Source of the DNA: Macrolepiota albuminosa
Taxonomy: Eukaryota > Basidiomycota > Agaricomycetes > Agaricales > Agaricaceae
NCBI GenBank assembly: GCA_027475525.1
Contig: JAMWFC010000117.1
Location: 4,450,183 to 4,514,182, forward strand
DNA: 64,000 bases
Reading direction: 5' to 3'
Below are positions 1 through 12,809 of the stretch, one piece after another. Made by a program: the position numbers and the translations under genes. Under the pieces are notes generated by a model. The model was not told the origin of the DNA and did no database searches. It worked only from the letters and a program-made list of their open reading frames with translations. Position 1 is the stretch's first letter. Each line of letters starts with the position of its first letter.

Positions 1-489
1 ACAAGTTAGTGTTGCCTGCATTGATAGCCAAATAAACAAGTCATGTTTTGTTGCATTCTTCTTCAATGGTCAGCTTTTATTTGTCTCCAGTCAGCTCTCC
101 TGCCTCATGTGGCCACCCTTGCATTCTCTATGGTCAGCTCTTATTACCCTAGCTCTCCAACATAGATTTGTGAGCAAGACATTATATCTTGCCCCCTCTT
201 TATTTTTATTGAATTTGAGCCTCCCTACTTAATAACCTTATTTACCACTTATTCTTATGAAATAATAATGGTCTCATGAGGGGAATATGGAACAAAAATG
301 TGTATTAGAGCATTTCTGCAGCGCCCATATTTTGATATTTAGCTTAAATTTGATGGTCGATAACAAAAATTTGCTTAGAATTAGCCAAGCTGCCGGTTGT
401 TGGCCGTACCAAATTTGGCAGCGGAGATTTGAATTCTTACAGATATCTCCGGATGACTGCAACCTCACTTTCTTGACTTTGACTCTGAT

Positions 490-1209
490 ATGAACAATAA
501 AATACAAGATCTACTGCTCACAGCAGTTCCTGTACTCTTCCCTGTGAGCCCTCAGGGATCTTCTATTAGTGATATGCTGCAATCTTCCCTCCTTGCCTAT
601 GCAGAACAAGAATCACATGATGAGAAGAGGCTTACCTTACTTTTGGAAATGGCGAATTGCAAGCCCAATGCTCCTCAACCGGAACCTGGAGGTCAGAGAA
701 TAATGGAGGAGTGGATCAGAAAGCTGGAGGACAGGGAATGTTTATGGAGATTTCAGTGCACCAGGATTTATTGCAGCCACCACACCTGCTGATTAGACTC
801 CACTCACAGATTGACTGCACTGGAGATCTTTAAGATGCTGGAAGCACTGGAGATACCAGAGGAGTTTGGTATAGCCAGTAGATATTCTTTTACTGGCTTA
901 GAAGAGTTCTGTCTGCTCTTAGCATGGTTTTGCAGTGCAGGTGACCTTTGGTCACTCTTTTTACTGTACGATTGGCCTGCTTCTGCTATATCAGAAGTAG
1001 TTAATGAATTGGTGGAATTCATTGACAAAAATTGGGAGCATTTATTGGGCTGCGACTCATGTGTAAAACACAAAAAAGGTGCAAAATTCAGTAAACAATC
1101 GGACTTTGGATATGATAACTGGCCATCATCTATTGGTGATGTGCAAAAGCCAAGAGAACCCTGGCAACCAAGCTTAACAAAAATTTGGAGAGTTATAATG
1201 AAAATTTGA
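490..1209 (+). pseudogene. PIF/Harbinger-like transposase fragment (N-terminal part)
   Basis: Two adjoining open stretches (490-789 and 811-1209) read as the N-terminal half of a Harbinger-type DDE transposase as found in basidiomycete repeats. A leader is followed by a segment in which a Phe/Thr-Gly-Leu-rich helix (around RYSFTGLEEFCLLLAWF) precedes an 'AISEVVNELVEFIDKNW' helix, the usual order ahead of the nuclease core. The DDE catalytic part is not visible downstream, and a stop (about 790) separates the two stretches, so this is a broken copy. The surrounding DNA is CpG-poor like other old repeats here. Family assignment is by pattern only; confidence is moderate. Confidence 0.5.
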
Positions 1210-2180
1210 AACACCCTGCAGAAATGCTCTATTACACTATACTTCTCTTTAGTATGCTTCCTTATTTATATATATTTATACCTTAGAGTATGTACAAGAG
1301 GTTACCATTACATAACCTCAATAGCCTTTTTTTGCATACTATAGCCAGACTTAATAGACAGGTTCTGACTTACGGTTTAGTGCATGAAGAGCTTTGTAAC
1401 AATGCATTATATTCTAGTACAAGAATATAGACAATTAAATCAGTATATTTCATACTGAATACATAGGACACTTTGTGCCCTTGTCAACTAAGGGCTACTA
1501 TATGTGATGCAGCATAGTACTCTAGTCTTACCTGAGTGGTAAATTTTGTCATTTCTGAGTGTATCCCAGAACACTCACAGTCAAATGGTGTATGCAGTTT
1601 TCAACTGCTGATCTTCAGCTCCAGTGTTGTCATCAGTTGACAAATCTGTGTCCTCCTCAGAGAGGTCCTCAGACTCTTTGGCTTTGTCTCTGCAAGGGAT
1701 TTGTGGAAATCTATTTTCCACAGACTCAGCTTCCAGAGCTGCAGGTTCCTCCAGCACCTCTTTAATGCAGGCCTCTGCCATTCTCACAGTAGATGGGCCT
1801 GCTGTGGCTTGTCTAGTCCTGCTAGTCCAGTTTAGAGAAACATAAGCCTCTGCTTGTGCTGACAAGTCAGCAGCTGATAAGATGTCTGCTGCACCTATTG
1901 GCTATCTAGCCTTATTTGGGAGTCTTTTGGATGCTAATCAACTGGACATCTCCCAGCAACTAAGTGATTGAAGCAGTTAATCCTCCTGACATTTTGTCTC
2001 ACAGCTATTGTTGGCCTTTAATAGCTGACATATCAGCTTTCTGGGTCTCCTCCTCTAGCTCAGCAAGATCAGAACTCTGATTTCAATCTCAAGTCTTGGG
2101 CTATCTATAGCCCAATACTGATATCTATGCATTTTGGCTTTTTGCTGGGTCATCATGCACTTTGTAGGCATTGCACCCAC
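1210..2180. other. Unassigned repeat-like DNA with one coding-looking stretch
   Basis: I see no recognisable gene. A minus-strand open stretch at 1581-1865 has a plausible protein composition (acidic, with a Ser/Glu/Asp-rich segment) and could be a remnant of a gag-like or accessory transposon protein, but it matches nothing I know. The region ends at the target-site duplication of the solo LTR that starts at 2181. Confidence 0.3.
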
Positions 2181-3163
2181 TGATAGGACTCCACACAGGC
2201 TAGGTGCATCAATTTCAGGCTCAGCATTGGTTCTGGACACCTTGCCACACTTGTTCTGAACTTGGCATGCACAATTTATTTATTTTAGGCCTTATCCAAT
2301 GGCCATGCATGGCAAGCAATGGATCCAATCAGTAATAGCGCTGGTGGCAGCTGAAATGACAAGTGACAACTGACATCACACCATCAGCAAGTATTGACAA
2401 ATGGCATTACTTCATTAGCATATGGTACACTTAGCTGGCAGCAGCACTTATAAGTTGGAATGATGGCATTTCCCCATGACAGACAGCTTGGTGTTTCATC
2501 TTGGCACCTGACATTGCTTCACATCCTTTCTCAACTTGGACAGACATCATTTTTGTTTACTTCTCATTATTTAGTTTAATGCATGGTGTTTACTTACATT
2601 CTTTCCAGTTTACTGCTCCTTGGCAATGCTTAGCCACTTAGCAATGGTAAACTCATTTTTACTATGAATACTTATCATTGTCACTAGTTAAAAGAGAGAA
2701 TAACAGAGTACTCAGTTTAGACCCCACTTCTGCTCAGTTCACCTTATGGTTCAGATTTCTTTTGCACTGACTTAGTTTAAAGTTGTCAATTGTCTGAACA
2801 CTTCTAGCCTGCTTGCTGCAGTTATGCATATGGAACCTACACATCTTGTACCTATGGCGGGCATCATATAGCTTGGATGTTGCTAAACTTCTAGTTTTCT
2901 TGCCACATTCTTTGCTGCACCCTACTCACATCTGCTTCCCTTCTTTATCTAGACACACTTTATCAATAGCGCACTTTTCTTACCACACATCTCTTGCTGA
3001 CTTTCCTTCCTGACCTTCACCAAATCTTGCTGTTCAACTTATTTCTAACTTGTCCTCTGGAACCTGCTCAGAACTTCCTTAAACACTTAGCACATTCAAG
3101 GCATATTTCCCAGTCAGTAGCTGTAAATTGTGTCTGCTACTGATCAACTTTTGGGCACCATCA
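2181..3163 (+). mobile_element. Solo LTR, Gypsy family 2, old CpG-depleted copy
   Basis: The 983 bp unit begins TGATAGG and ends CACCATCA. It is flanked on both sides by the 4-bp direct repeat CCAC (2177-2180 and 3164-3167), the expected target-site duplication. It aligns by eye with the LTRs at 7610 and 56512 and with the LTR flanking Gypsy copies A and B. Positions that are CG in the 7610 copy are mostly TG or CA here, so this is an old, decayed insertion. No internal region remains, hence a solo LTR formed by LTR-LTR recombination. Confidence 0.85.
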
Positions 3164-3260
3164 CCACTATCTGTAACAATCATAAAAACAGGGTTACTCA
3201 TCATTATTTCTTGTTTGAAACTTATATAGTATGGCTATGCACAAAGCTCAAGAAGCTTAT

Positions 3261-3777
3261 TATCAGGGGACTCCTCATTTCTTCCTTCTTTTACTCTTTA
3301 TTTCTTCATTCTCCCTTTATTCATTTCCTTATTTCTGCTGTCATTCTTTTACTTTACTGCTTTTATTCTTTTAACATTATCTATTAGTACTATTCTCAGC
3401 CCTTGACATGCTCTGGTTCTTTAGCTATCATTCAGATAAGTGTGGGCCCTTCAGTACTGCATACAGACTGCTTACATAAGCCAGAGTTTGCCTTTCTGAC
3501 CTCCAAAGTCTGGAGTTTTCCTGCCTTATTTGTACTTATTTGTTTAGGCAATTTTCAAGTTTTTAAGGTTTTATTGTCCTGTACAGTTGTTTCCCATGCT
3601 TCAGAGGCCCCAGAAGCATCCAACCTGGCATAGGAAATTCTTAGACTTGTTCTTTTTGGATCTTCCTCTGCCAGATGAGTAGTTATTATAATATTGTCAG
3701 TATATACTCTAATATACTTTGGATCTCCCTCTGCCAGCTGTGTGACTAAGCCATAGCCTCCAGAGGTCATCCTTACA
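3261..3777 (+). mobile_element. Solo LTR, family 1 (TGTCAGG...TTACA)
   Basis: The copy starts at TATCAGGGGACTCC (consensus TGTCAGG with one G-to-A change) and ends CCTTACA. It carries the family's TATATAA-like box, a GCTTCAGAGGCCCC segment and a distal repeat of GATCTCCCTCTGCCAG. The flanks CTTAT (3256-3260) and CTAAT (3778-3782) look like a 5-bp target-site duplication with one mismatch. Length is 517 bp with no internal sequence. Confidence 0.8.
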
Positions 3778-6363
3778 CTAATAGAGTTCTGTCAACAAAC
3801 TCAACATCTGATGTTGATTCTAGCTGGAGGATTCAAAAAAATGTAACAGAAGTTACAAGTTGTAGAAGCTTAAAGTTCACACTGCACAGAACCAGACTAG
3901 TCTGGTCTATTGACTATGTAGTTTGAATATAAAATTAAGCTGCTTATAGCAGCAGAGTAGATAGGTATATATATAATAATATAATTATATTATATTATAA
4001 TTAATATAATATAATTTCTACTTCTACTAACTACAAGCTGCATGGCCTTTTGCCACATAGTGCATTACATACTGCTGGCTGCAGATGTCATGGTACATCA
4101 GCTCCTACACCAGCACCTGCAACTTCTGCTTCTGAACCAAGCCTCAATGTTGTCTCCCCTCCAGTTAGCTTCACTCTCTGCCAATGCTTTGATACACCAA
4201 CACTTGGTGTGCAGCTGCAACATAATGCTAGAAGTCAAAATAAACTATAAAAAGGCTAAAAACTATAAGCCTCTAGCAAAGCTGACAATGGATCATCTTC
4301 TCAGATCAAGCTATACACACATTAACAAGAGAGACATGGGAACAATATTCTAGTAAAGAGTTCAACTACAAAGGATAGGTTATGTCTACAGGAAATAGAA
4401 CAAGTAGCCAGCAGAAGTTGAATTGCTATCAAAAAGAAAGAGGATCAAAAAAGTAGCAGAAATGACTGAAAAAGAGCTAAAAGAATGGAAAACACTATAA
4501 GGAAATAGATAAAAGGAGAAAAGAAGAAAAGGAAGAAGTAAGGAGAAGTAAGACAAAAAAAGAATGATGGCATCTGATTGACTGGAGTGGCACTGAAACA
4601 TAGATGTCAAATAGAAAATTACCTCAGCATATTAGTAATAATGGCATCTGATTGTCTGGAGTGACACCAAAACATGGATGTCAAATAGAGATTTACCTCA
4701 ACACATTAATTATAGATGACCTAAAGGTGTCAGAATAGAACTAGATACATAGTTGGTCCATGCTCTAGTAACAACAGTATAAGTAGCCTAGAGATAGTAA
4801 CAAATAGCAGGCATTTAGTAGGCCAAAGCTCGGCAGTTTTCAGAAAGTGAATTGTTTAGGCTGACAGTTTATTATAATCCTCTATCTTTCAGAATACTAT
4901 ATTTTGAAAAGTACTTCACTTCAACCAAATACATCAACATCTTATTCAAAATTTCAACAAGTACAACAGTTTGCTAAATGCTGGAGCATAGATTAAATAT
5001 AGCCACCAGTCAGTGCTTTGATATTTAATGCATGCTAATGAGCTAGTATTTTAGTGAGTTTTTCTGTCTATTTTAGCATGTAGAGGCATTTTTATAATAT
5101 TAATCTTATTTCATGTTAGCACTTACACTCATAGTGACCAAAACACTTAACATTTTATAAGAAATTTAATCAACACAATTGCCCTATTTTCACTTTTCAT
5201 GTCCTTCCAAGCAACAATGAGCAATACTTAGATGAAGCATACACTTATTCATTTTTGGATGCTTCATATAGCTAGATGGCTTACAATATTGTAGTCAATC
5301 ATGTCATTTCCAAATGCCTTTAAAAAAAGTTGTAAATATTATATTTACTCTTTGATTTTCTCAGCAACTAATTTTATTAATGCAGGTCCTCTACAGGCAA
5401 ACTCATATAGCATGTTATAATTTCAATGCAAGGCACTATAAGTGTGTTAATTACTTTTAACATATCACACATCATTGTTATATGACTAAACAAAGCAATA
5501 TCTAGATATATATATGACCTAGCTACATAGTAATACTCTTAGTTATTTCTATAACAGACTGAAGATCAGATACTAATATAGTCTGTATTTCTGTAAATTC
5601 ACTCCTTGGATTTTAACAGAGCAGGTCATATATATTCTGTTTGTAGATAAGTTATTTTTATATATAACACTTACTGAGCCTTATTTTTTGTCCAGATAAC
5701 TTTTATATTTTGTTATATTGTCAATGTACTATCATATACATCAGGTTTCAAAATGCCTTAGTGTTTCAAAATGCAATTTTTTTACACATCATAGTCGCAA
5801 TGCATCTGATCCTTGCTAAAACATAACTAATACATATTATTCAAGCTTGGATCTTGAGAAGATCAGTAAAATTCACCTAAGATCAGTTTGTAATAAGATT
5901 GCAAAAACACCTTTGAAGATCTCTGAATTTAGTTACTACTTGAAATAGCACTACCAAACTTTGTATAAGTCATCTATGTTAAGGACAAGCTATATATCAA
6001 GTTTCATGATATTTCCAGCACATTCAGAAAAGATATTACAACAGGAGTATAGATGTATGACATCTAACAATTTGACCTTTATCAGGTTTCAAAGTCTACA
6101 AGATCCATGCCTCAAGCATCACATTCATGTCAAAACAGCACTAATGCTGGCAGTATGAGTCAGCATGACATTTTGTGACACAAGTTTTGAAACATTGTGG
6201 TTTTGTGGCTCAATACTGACTGCTGTGAACTAAATTAAATAAATAAATGAAATAAAAAATAAAAAATCAGAAAAGAAAAGAGGTTGTTTTTGCTGTACAT
6301 TACAACATTGCCAAACAGTACTCAAAAAGTCACTCTCTATCTGACCATCCTACCTGACAATTT
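3778..6363. other. AT-rich repeat-derived DNA without recognisable genes
   Basis: No coding region can be supported. It contains an AT-only run at about 3966-4012 and an imperfect direct repeat of about 74 bp period (units starting near 4567 and 4641). CpG is almost absent, as in the other old repeats of the window. Confidence 0.5.
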
Positions 6364-6607
6364 TTCAAATGTTTTAATGTGTTGCGACCACGACAGTGAA
6401 CTTCACCACAGTCTCAGCAAGGATTCTTGCAGTTGATCACCTTCTGACTTCCATTACAAGTAGGTTCTCCACACTTTTGATGTGTCCTTTTTTTCTGTTT
6501 TCTTAACACTAGATTTTTGGTCATTGATGCACATGCCCTTTTGCATGAAAGCTCAAATAATGTTTTAGCTGGGCTGAAGGTGATGAGATTGGAGAGTGTT
6601 GAGGTAG
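6364..6607 (-). pseudogene. Transposon-type Cys-rich zinc cluster fragment, split by a solo LTR
   Basis: Read on the minus strand this stretch encodes a lysine/arginine-rich linker followed by a dense Cys pattern (C-G-x-x-x-C ... N-C-K-N-P-C ... D-C-G ... H-C-R-G-R-N-T-L), a zinc-binding cluster often seen in basidiomycete transposon proteins. A stop (6414-6416) sits where an arginine is expected, consistent with CGA-to-TGA decay. The reading frame continues beyond the solo LTR at 6608-7095 (into about 7101-7150), so the LTR inserted inside this gene. The full-length protein and its exact family are not visible. Confidence 0.5.
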
Positions 6608-7095
6608 TGTCAGGAGACTCCTCATTTCTTCCTTTCCTCACTCCTTATCTCTTCACTCCCCTTTCATTCATTTTCTTATTTTTTCTGACATTATTTCATT
6701 TTACTGTTTCTATTCTTTCAACACTATCTGTTAGTACTATTCTTAGTCCTTGAGGTACTCTGGTTCTTTAGCTACCATTCAGACAAGTGTGGGCTCCTCA
6801 GCACCGCTTCCAGACTGCTTATATAAGCCAGAGTTTGCCTCTTATTTGTGCAATTATTTATGTAGGCAATTTTTGAGTTTTTAAGGTTTTGTTATACTAT
6901 ACAGTTGTTTTCCATGCTTCAGAGGCCCCAGAAGCATCCAACCTGGCATAGAGAATCTCTAGACTTGTTCTCTTTGGATCTCCCTCTGCCAGATGAGTAG
7001 TTATTATAATATTGTCAGTACATACTCTAATACACTTTGGATCTCCCTCTGCTAGCTGTGTGACTGAGCCACAGCCTTTAGAGGTCACCCTTACA
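6608..7095 (+). mobile_element. Solo LTR, family 1, with 5-bp TSD GGTAG
   Basis: The 488 bp unit begins TGTCAGG and ends CTTACA. It is bounded by perfect 5-bp direct repeats GGTAG (6603-6607 and 7096-7100). Removing the LTR and one TSD restores an open minus-strand frame across the site, which confirms the boundaries. This is the cleanest definition of the family 1 ends in the window. Confidence 0.9.
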
Positions 7096-7100
7096 GGTAG

Positions 7101-7450
7101 TTTCTTGGATGTGTAGTGATATCACTAGATTTGCATTATTGGATGGTGGTGGTAAGTCCAACTCAAGGAAGCCTTGACTTGCACTGTGTAATATACAATT
7201 TTTTTCTGAGACTTTAGATGCATTAATAGAATGCTGTGGCTCTTAAAGCAATCTCTTGATTGGCAATTATACATTTGCAGTCATAGTTTTTATTTGCTTG
7301 ACATTTGTAGTCTTTTTTCATGCTCCATTGTAGTATGATTTAAGCTATTCCAGTAGCTACAATGATTTAATATTAGTATGTTAATACAATTATTGAACTT
7401 TGCTTACTTTATATGAAATTTTATCATTAATATCAGCTTCATTATTTCAT
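7101..7450. other. Repeat-derived DNA without recognisable complete gene
   Basis: The first ~50 bp continue the minus-strand frame interrupted by the preceding LTR. The remainder is AT-rich and CpG-poor and shows no supported feature up to the end of the decayed exonuclease gene. Confidence 0.4.
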
Positions 7451-7609
7451 ATCTGCACACCGACATTCCAATTTAGACTAGTTAGTGGATTGTTGAACCC
7501 TATATTTTCTGTCATCAACATCCAAAATAGTGCTCTTTCATTACTGTTATGTATGGGCAGGACAGGCTTTTGAGTATCCTGCATTTCAGCAAGAAAATGA
7601 AGGGGCTGT

Positions 7610-8544
7610 TGATAGGACCCCATACAGGATCAGCGCATCAACGGCAGGCTACGGCAACACGGCACAGGCTCAGGATATCTTAGCGCGTGCTAACTAACCA
7701 ATTTTGGCAATATTTGATGGCCATGCATGGCAAGAAGCAGATCCGATCAGTGATAGCGCCGACGGCAGACAGAATGACAACTGACAGATGGCATCAGTCA
7801 CTGATGACAGCGCTTAGGGAGAAGTCTGATGATCTATCAAAAACTGACGGACAGCTTGGCATTTGACCTTGGCGTCTGACATTGCTTAGCGCCTCAATTT
7901 GGCACCTGACATCGCTAAGCATTTTGAACAGACAGAAGGGTGATGGATTGATGGTTTAGCACCGCGATCTGCTGCCTGGCATCACTAAGGGTCTTAAATG
8001 GACAGTAGGGATCTGAAACCATTGAAGCTACCCCTATGAAATTTTCTAGTTTACCGCACTTTAGCAATAGTTGGTCACTGGCGACGGTGAACTCCTTGTA
8101 GTATATAAAGTACTTACCAACTTGTACATACAAAGGGAACAATAGACCAGAGTTTCCTGCTCCCCTTACTTCAGTCTCCCTTATGCTCAAGACCTCATTT
8201 ACGGTCGGCAACGTCGAACTTGTTGGCAGTTGCAGACTATCGCTAGCCTTCAACTTATTCGCGCCTTGCAGCTACGGCAGGCATTTACGACGCTTAGACT
8301 TTGCTAAGCTTATTGTGTTCTTGCCACTGACATTGCCGTGTGCACTTACCACTCCCTTCATAGGCGCTTTATCTTAGCGCTTTACACTTGCCGACCCCCT
8401 TACCGACTATACCTCATTTTCACAGGCGCGTTCTCTGGGACCTGCCCGGGACTCCTCTCATCACTTATAGCGCGCCCAACGCAAGCTTTTGGTACGGTAA
8501 CACTATAGTCATATTTGTTACTGACTAAACTTTGGGCATCATCA
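7610..8544 (+). mobile_element. Solo LTR, Gypsy family 2, young CpG-rich copy
   Basis: The 935 bp unit runs from TGATAGG to CATCATCA, with 4-bp direct repeats CTGT at 7606-7609 and 8545-8548. It keeps many CG dinucleotides (for example AGCGCATCAACGG and GCGCCGACGG), unlike the 2181 copy of the same family. It interrupts the exonuclease gene: the minus-strand frame ...TALHLKQ continues directly into PLHFLAEMQ on the other side once the LTR and one TSD are removed. Confidence 0.88.
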
Positions 8545-11500
8545 CTGTTTTAAATGCAAAGCTGTCACATATGCTGCTATTGCTGACTTGCTCTGAAGTT
8601 TTTCAGGAATCAGTAAAACACCTATAACTTCATTTGTCTTCTGATATAAGTTCTCATTGACCCAGCCAGACAAAAGAGAGGGCTTGATAAGTGCATCTTG
8701 CACTAAACATATCATTTCTTGAAGCTCATTTGTCAACCAGATGCTGTAGTGGCCTATATAGCACTAGCTTGTACTATTGTAGATGCCAACTCTGGTTTTT
8801 ATAAGTTATCAAACACTTCAAAGAATAGACTTGAGACTTACAAGCAAATTATGATGGATGACAAAGTTGTTGAGACAATTTTAAGTATGCTCAATAGAAG
8901 CCCCAGATAATGGCATGTGAGAATGGAGATGTGTATGAACGCCACCTTTAGTCATGTTTGTTCCTCAGATACAATGGTATAGTGATAACCCAGTTTTTGA
9001 ATCAACATCAACACCAACTTCATAGAATAGTGCAATATCTGGTGGATCAGATAAAAAATCCTTTTGAATGAGGTCTAATATATTTTTGGCAGTTGCTCAT
9101 GCCATTGCATTGAATAGTGAAGATCTGGTCTTTGCAACCTGTAAAACAAGTAGATAAAGCTCTTCAGAAGGTGGAATAATATGCTTGCATCGCTTCCATA
9201 GCCAGCATGAACATATAAAAAAAAGGTTATTCTATGAAAGCGGTGGATCCTGTGTAAGATCCCAGATAATGATGCATGATTTATCATTGCTATCAGGGAT
9301 AAAAATTGCATCACAAAGTGCAATTGAGAACTTCTGAAGTAATCCATGTCCAGTAGGTATATAAAACATGTTAAAGACATGGAAAGGATCCTTTAAAACT
9401 CTGCTTTGAATATGAGTTGTCTACTCTGATGTGCTAGTATGTAGTGATTCTTGTAGAATTTGATCTCCCAATTCACAACTGGTAGGGTCCTCAGTATAGT
9501 TATTGGAAGCACTAAGAGTCAGAGGCATGTCAAATCTAGCCTTCTTTAGAAGATAACCAATACTAATGCTGGTCTCATTAAGTAGACAGGAGTTTGATGA
9601 CAGATCATTTGTGCTTGGCAGTTCCTCCAAAGCTAAGCTAGGCTTGACATGTTTATCCACAAATGTATCAATATCTGAAGCTGGAGGATCAGTGATATTG
9701 GTTGTTTTTGATAGCAAAGAATGATTGAAAGTGGGCTGAAATGAGTTGAATAAGTTTCTGAACTGAGTCAGTCCTTCAGTGATGACTATGGAGGCATACA
9801 AGATGAAAAGGTGGTGTTCTATATTCTTCAAGTGTTTTTCATGTTGTATTACATCCACTATATGTTACAATTGCACCAGGAATAAGAACTTCTTGGACCT
9901 TGATCAAGCAGCATAATGGTGTTAATGCAATTCCATCATAGCTTACATCCTCAACATGAGGTGATATTATTCCAGATGCAATTATATGGCTTTGATCACC
10001 ATTCTGTAAAATTACAGAAGTACTTAGAAGAGGTTTGTTTGGAAGAGGGCTAGGAACAGCAATTTTTCATAGAGAATTGTAGATTTGAAGTGATGCAAGA
10101 GCATCAAGTGCGGCATATTGGACCTGTTCTGAAGTTAGGTCTTTATTTTCCCAGACAGATCTGAGGCACTGCACTACATTTTTGTTAAGCTGCTGATGAA
10201 GGACTATAGTACAGAGATCTATCAAACTGCATCATGCTGTTGAAATGACCTGTTTGTCCTTCGCAAATAGTGCAAGATTAAGAGCACTTGAAATGGAATA
10301 GATGGTTGGCAAGCTTGTTCAAGGTACTTGAGATCAGCTACCACACCCTGCCCAACTTTGATGATGTAAGAATTTGCTAGAACCTGCCACAAAAAGAGGA
10401 GAAGATGTTTTCTGACAAGCATTGGTCCAATTTGTTGATAGTTTTTAGTTCATGAAGTGAAGAAGTCTGACAATGATTATTACTTACCTGCAGTATGAAT
10501 ATATTTAAATCAAATGCAATTTGAAGTATTGCAGTTTGTCCATGACCAGTTATATATCCATGCTCTGAGGTTTTGATGTTCCATTCAGTATCTAATCTGG
10601 TTACGATTGAATTTGTAGTGTCATTGTTGGGTAGTAAGTCCAGAATAACATGCATTGCATCTTCAATAACTAGTTCAGACTGCTTCACTGACATCTTGAT
10701 ATGACTTGGAAAAATGAGAGGTTTGAGCTCAGCATATTTTTTGATAGGCATGACACCATGGCAAAGAGATATAATTCAAGAGACTTCTTCATTTGCATAA
10801 GTGTGAGCTCATATTAAAAGTGAGACTTGGTTTGTACTAGATCACAGATACAAATCTTGCCCTTTTTATTGGTCACAGTTGGAAGAGCAATAAATACTGG
10901 AACATCATTAACTTTAGCAATATACTTGGGAAGCTAAGTAGCAACATATATCAAAACAAGTCTAAGTTTTGAAACATAGAACCCACCTTGAGACTATAAT
11001 CAAGAGCACAAATTTCACCTATCAACATAGCTGTGTGTTGATTCAAATCTATCTGATGCTCCACAATTAAGGCATCATACATATCTTGCAGTCATTGTGC
11101 ACTTAGAACAAAACCATGAGCACCATCAAGAGACTAATCATGAAAGGGGAGAAATGATTTCTGTTGTCCATAGTCAAATGGTTTAAGACCTCTCTCCACA
11201 ATTGTATGAAAATATGATAGATGTAGATTATTGTAGTTTTGGAGGCTTTGAATTAGCAGAGTGTTTGAAAATTGCTTTGTGCCTATTCCATGCTGAAAGC
11301 ATGATCACATGAAGCTTAGAGCAGACTTCGAAATCCCACTTTGTTGGCTAAGTTTAGCAGGAAATTCAGCAGCAAGAGCATGAGATAATATGGCTAAGAT
11401 ATGAGGATTTCAGCTTTGAAATGTCATTGACTGTGGTCTGACACACTTGAGGCAGCAGTAACAATATCTCAGAATCCAAAATGTCCTGTCAAGATCCACA

Positions 11501-11827
11501 ACACAGTGAGATCAGTCAATATAACCATGATGCCATAAACAGGCACTACAATTTGGATTTGGACATCTGATTCCCCCTGTTACTAGGCATTCAGGATATC
11601 ATAGAAATATGTCACAAGGATATAAATTTTGAGGTGATATCTGTAGCTTCCAAAGCTGAAAGTAAGATGATGGTCAAGGAAACCAGAAGGTTTGATAATC
11701 TCGATATAGAGGTGACAATCCATCAGAGCCATGGTTCTTCTGAGATAATTGATCTATGCAGGCATCAAAGGCAGTTTGTAACTATGTTGGCAAAGGATGT
11801 CTCCTAGGATAAGTTTTTGCATGGTTT

Positions 11828-11864
11828 TCCTCTTCTTCTTCTTCTTCTTCTTCTTCTTCTTCTT
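11828..11864. repeat. (TCT)n microsatellite encoding a poly-Glu run
   Basis: About twelve TCT/TTC triplets. Read on the minus strand in the frame of the decayed exonuclease gene they give an acidic poly-Glu stretch. Trinucleotide periodicity keeps the frame. Confidence 0.8.
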
Positions 11865-12809
11865 CATCTCCATCTAAATCTTCATTGCTGATTCCATCCT
11901 GAAAAAGATAAGAATCATCTGAGTTTTTAAGTTCATTTTCCCTTCCAAGCCACCATCTTCATTTTTCATATCTACAACTCGGGATGGATCATTTTTGGGA
12001 ATGACTTGGTAGTGCTTTAGAGATGTAACTGGCATGTGGTGAAGTGACTCTTGGCTGCATAGTGAAGGCATGGATATAATAGTAGCATGACCTTTGTGAC
12101 TATCAATGAGCTGTGATAGCTCAGATATCGAGCTGAAATCTGATTTACTTGTTGTTCCTGGTGCATGCTTTACAGCATATTAGTCAATATGATAAAGATC
12201 AACCAATGTTAATATGAAGAATACTTACTAAACCAACAATGGAATGTTCTTTTGACATTTTCGAGGTTTCAAACTTTTTTCTTGGCTGACCAACAGGCCA
12301 TTTCTTTACTGACTTTTTAGGAATAGCTGTTTCATCAGCTAGAGCAGCATGCTGCTTATAACCAGTTCTACATGGCTGTCCTTGTAGTCACTTTTCTAAA
12401 TTATTCTTAATTTGTTCTGGACCTGAGCTCGATAACACTGAAGATTTGATAGTTTTCTTATTGCATGAACCTTTTGGCTGGCCTCATAAGCGCTTTGTTA
12501 CTATTTCTTCATCATGATCTGATAATAAAAAGTTTGATTCATCCAATGAAGAACTGAAGACAAGAGATTGTGAGTATAAGATAAAAAGTGAAAGCACCCA
12601 ATAAAGGTAGTATACCTTGGTTCATGTTTTTCACTGCCTTGTTCTGGAAGATTTTGAACAGTTGGATCACTAGGATAGATGTGAGATGCAATCTTTCTGC
12701 ATTGCATAATGCATAAAAAAAGGACAAACTCCAGATTAAAGTAATGTCTTTCAAGTATATCGAGTTCCGATAAGAATTCTGAGCTAAGCTCATCATCCGA
12801 ATTGAGCAT

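Larger units (their letters stand above)
7450..12809 (-). pseudogene. Decayed DUF6729-like / 3'-5' exonuclease gene of repeat type
   Basis: A long, intron-split, stop-riddled minus-strand gene starting about 12809 (ATG, MLNSDDELSSEF). Parts seen in order: an acidic Glu run encoded by a (GAA)n microsatellite near 11864-11829; a Cys cluster (CPNPNCSACLWHHGY, then CCLKC) near 11570-11440, which I read as a DUF6729-type zinc-binding region; a central region around 11100-10800 with 'ICALDHSLK'; and an RNase D/WRN-like 3'-5' exonuclease domain at 10751-10222 with DEDD-type elements (RLDTEWN, ILQIAF, then KVGQGVVADLKYL). Further exons lie at 9858-9421, 9380-9075 and 8736-8545, with the tail left of the LTR at about 7609-7450. 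A stop at 11512-11514 replaces an expected Arg (CGA to TGA). The sequence is CpG-depleted. DUF6729 naming is from memory and tentative; the exonuclease call is firmer. Confidence 0.6.
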
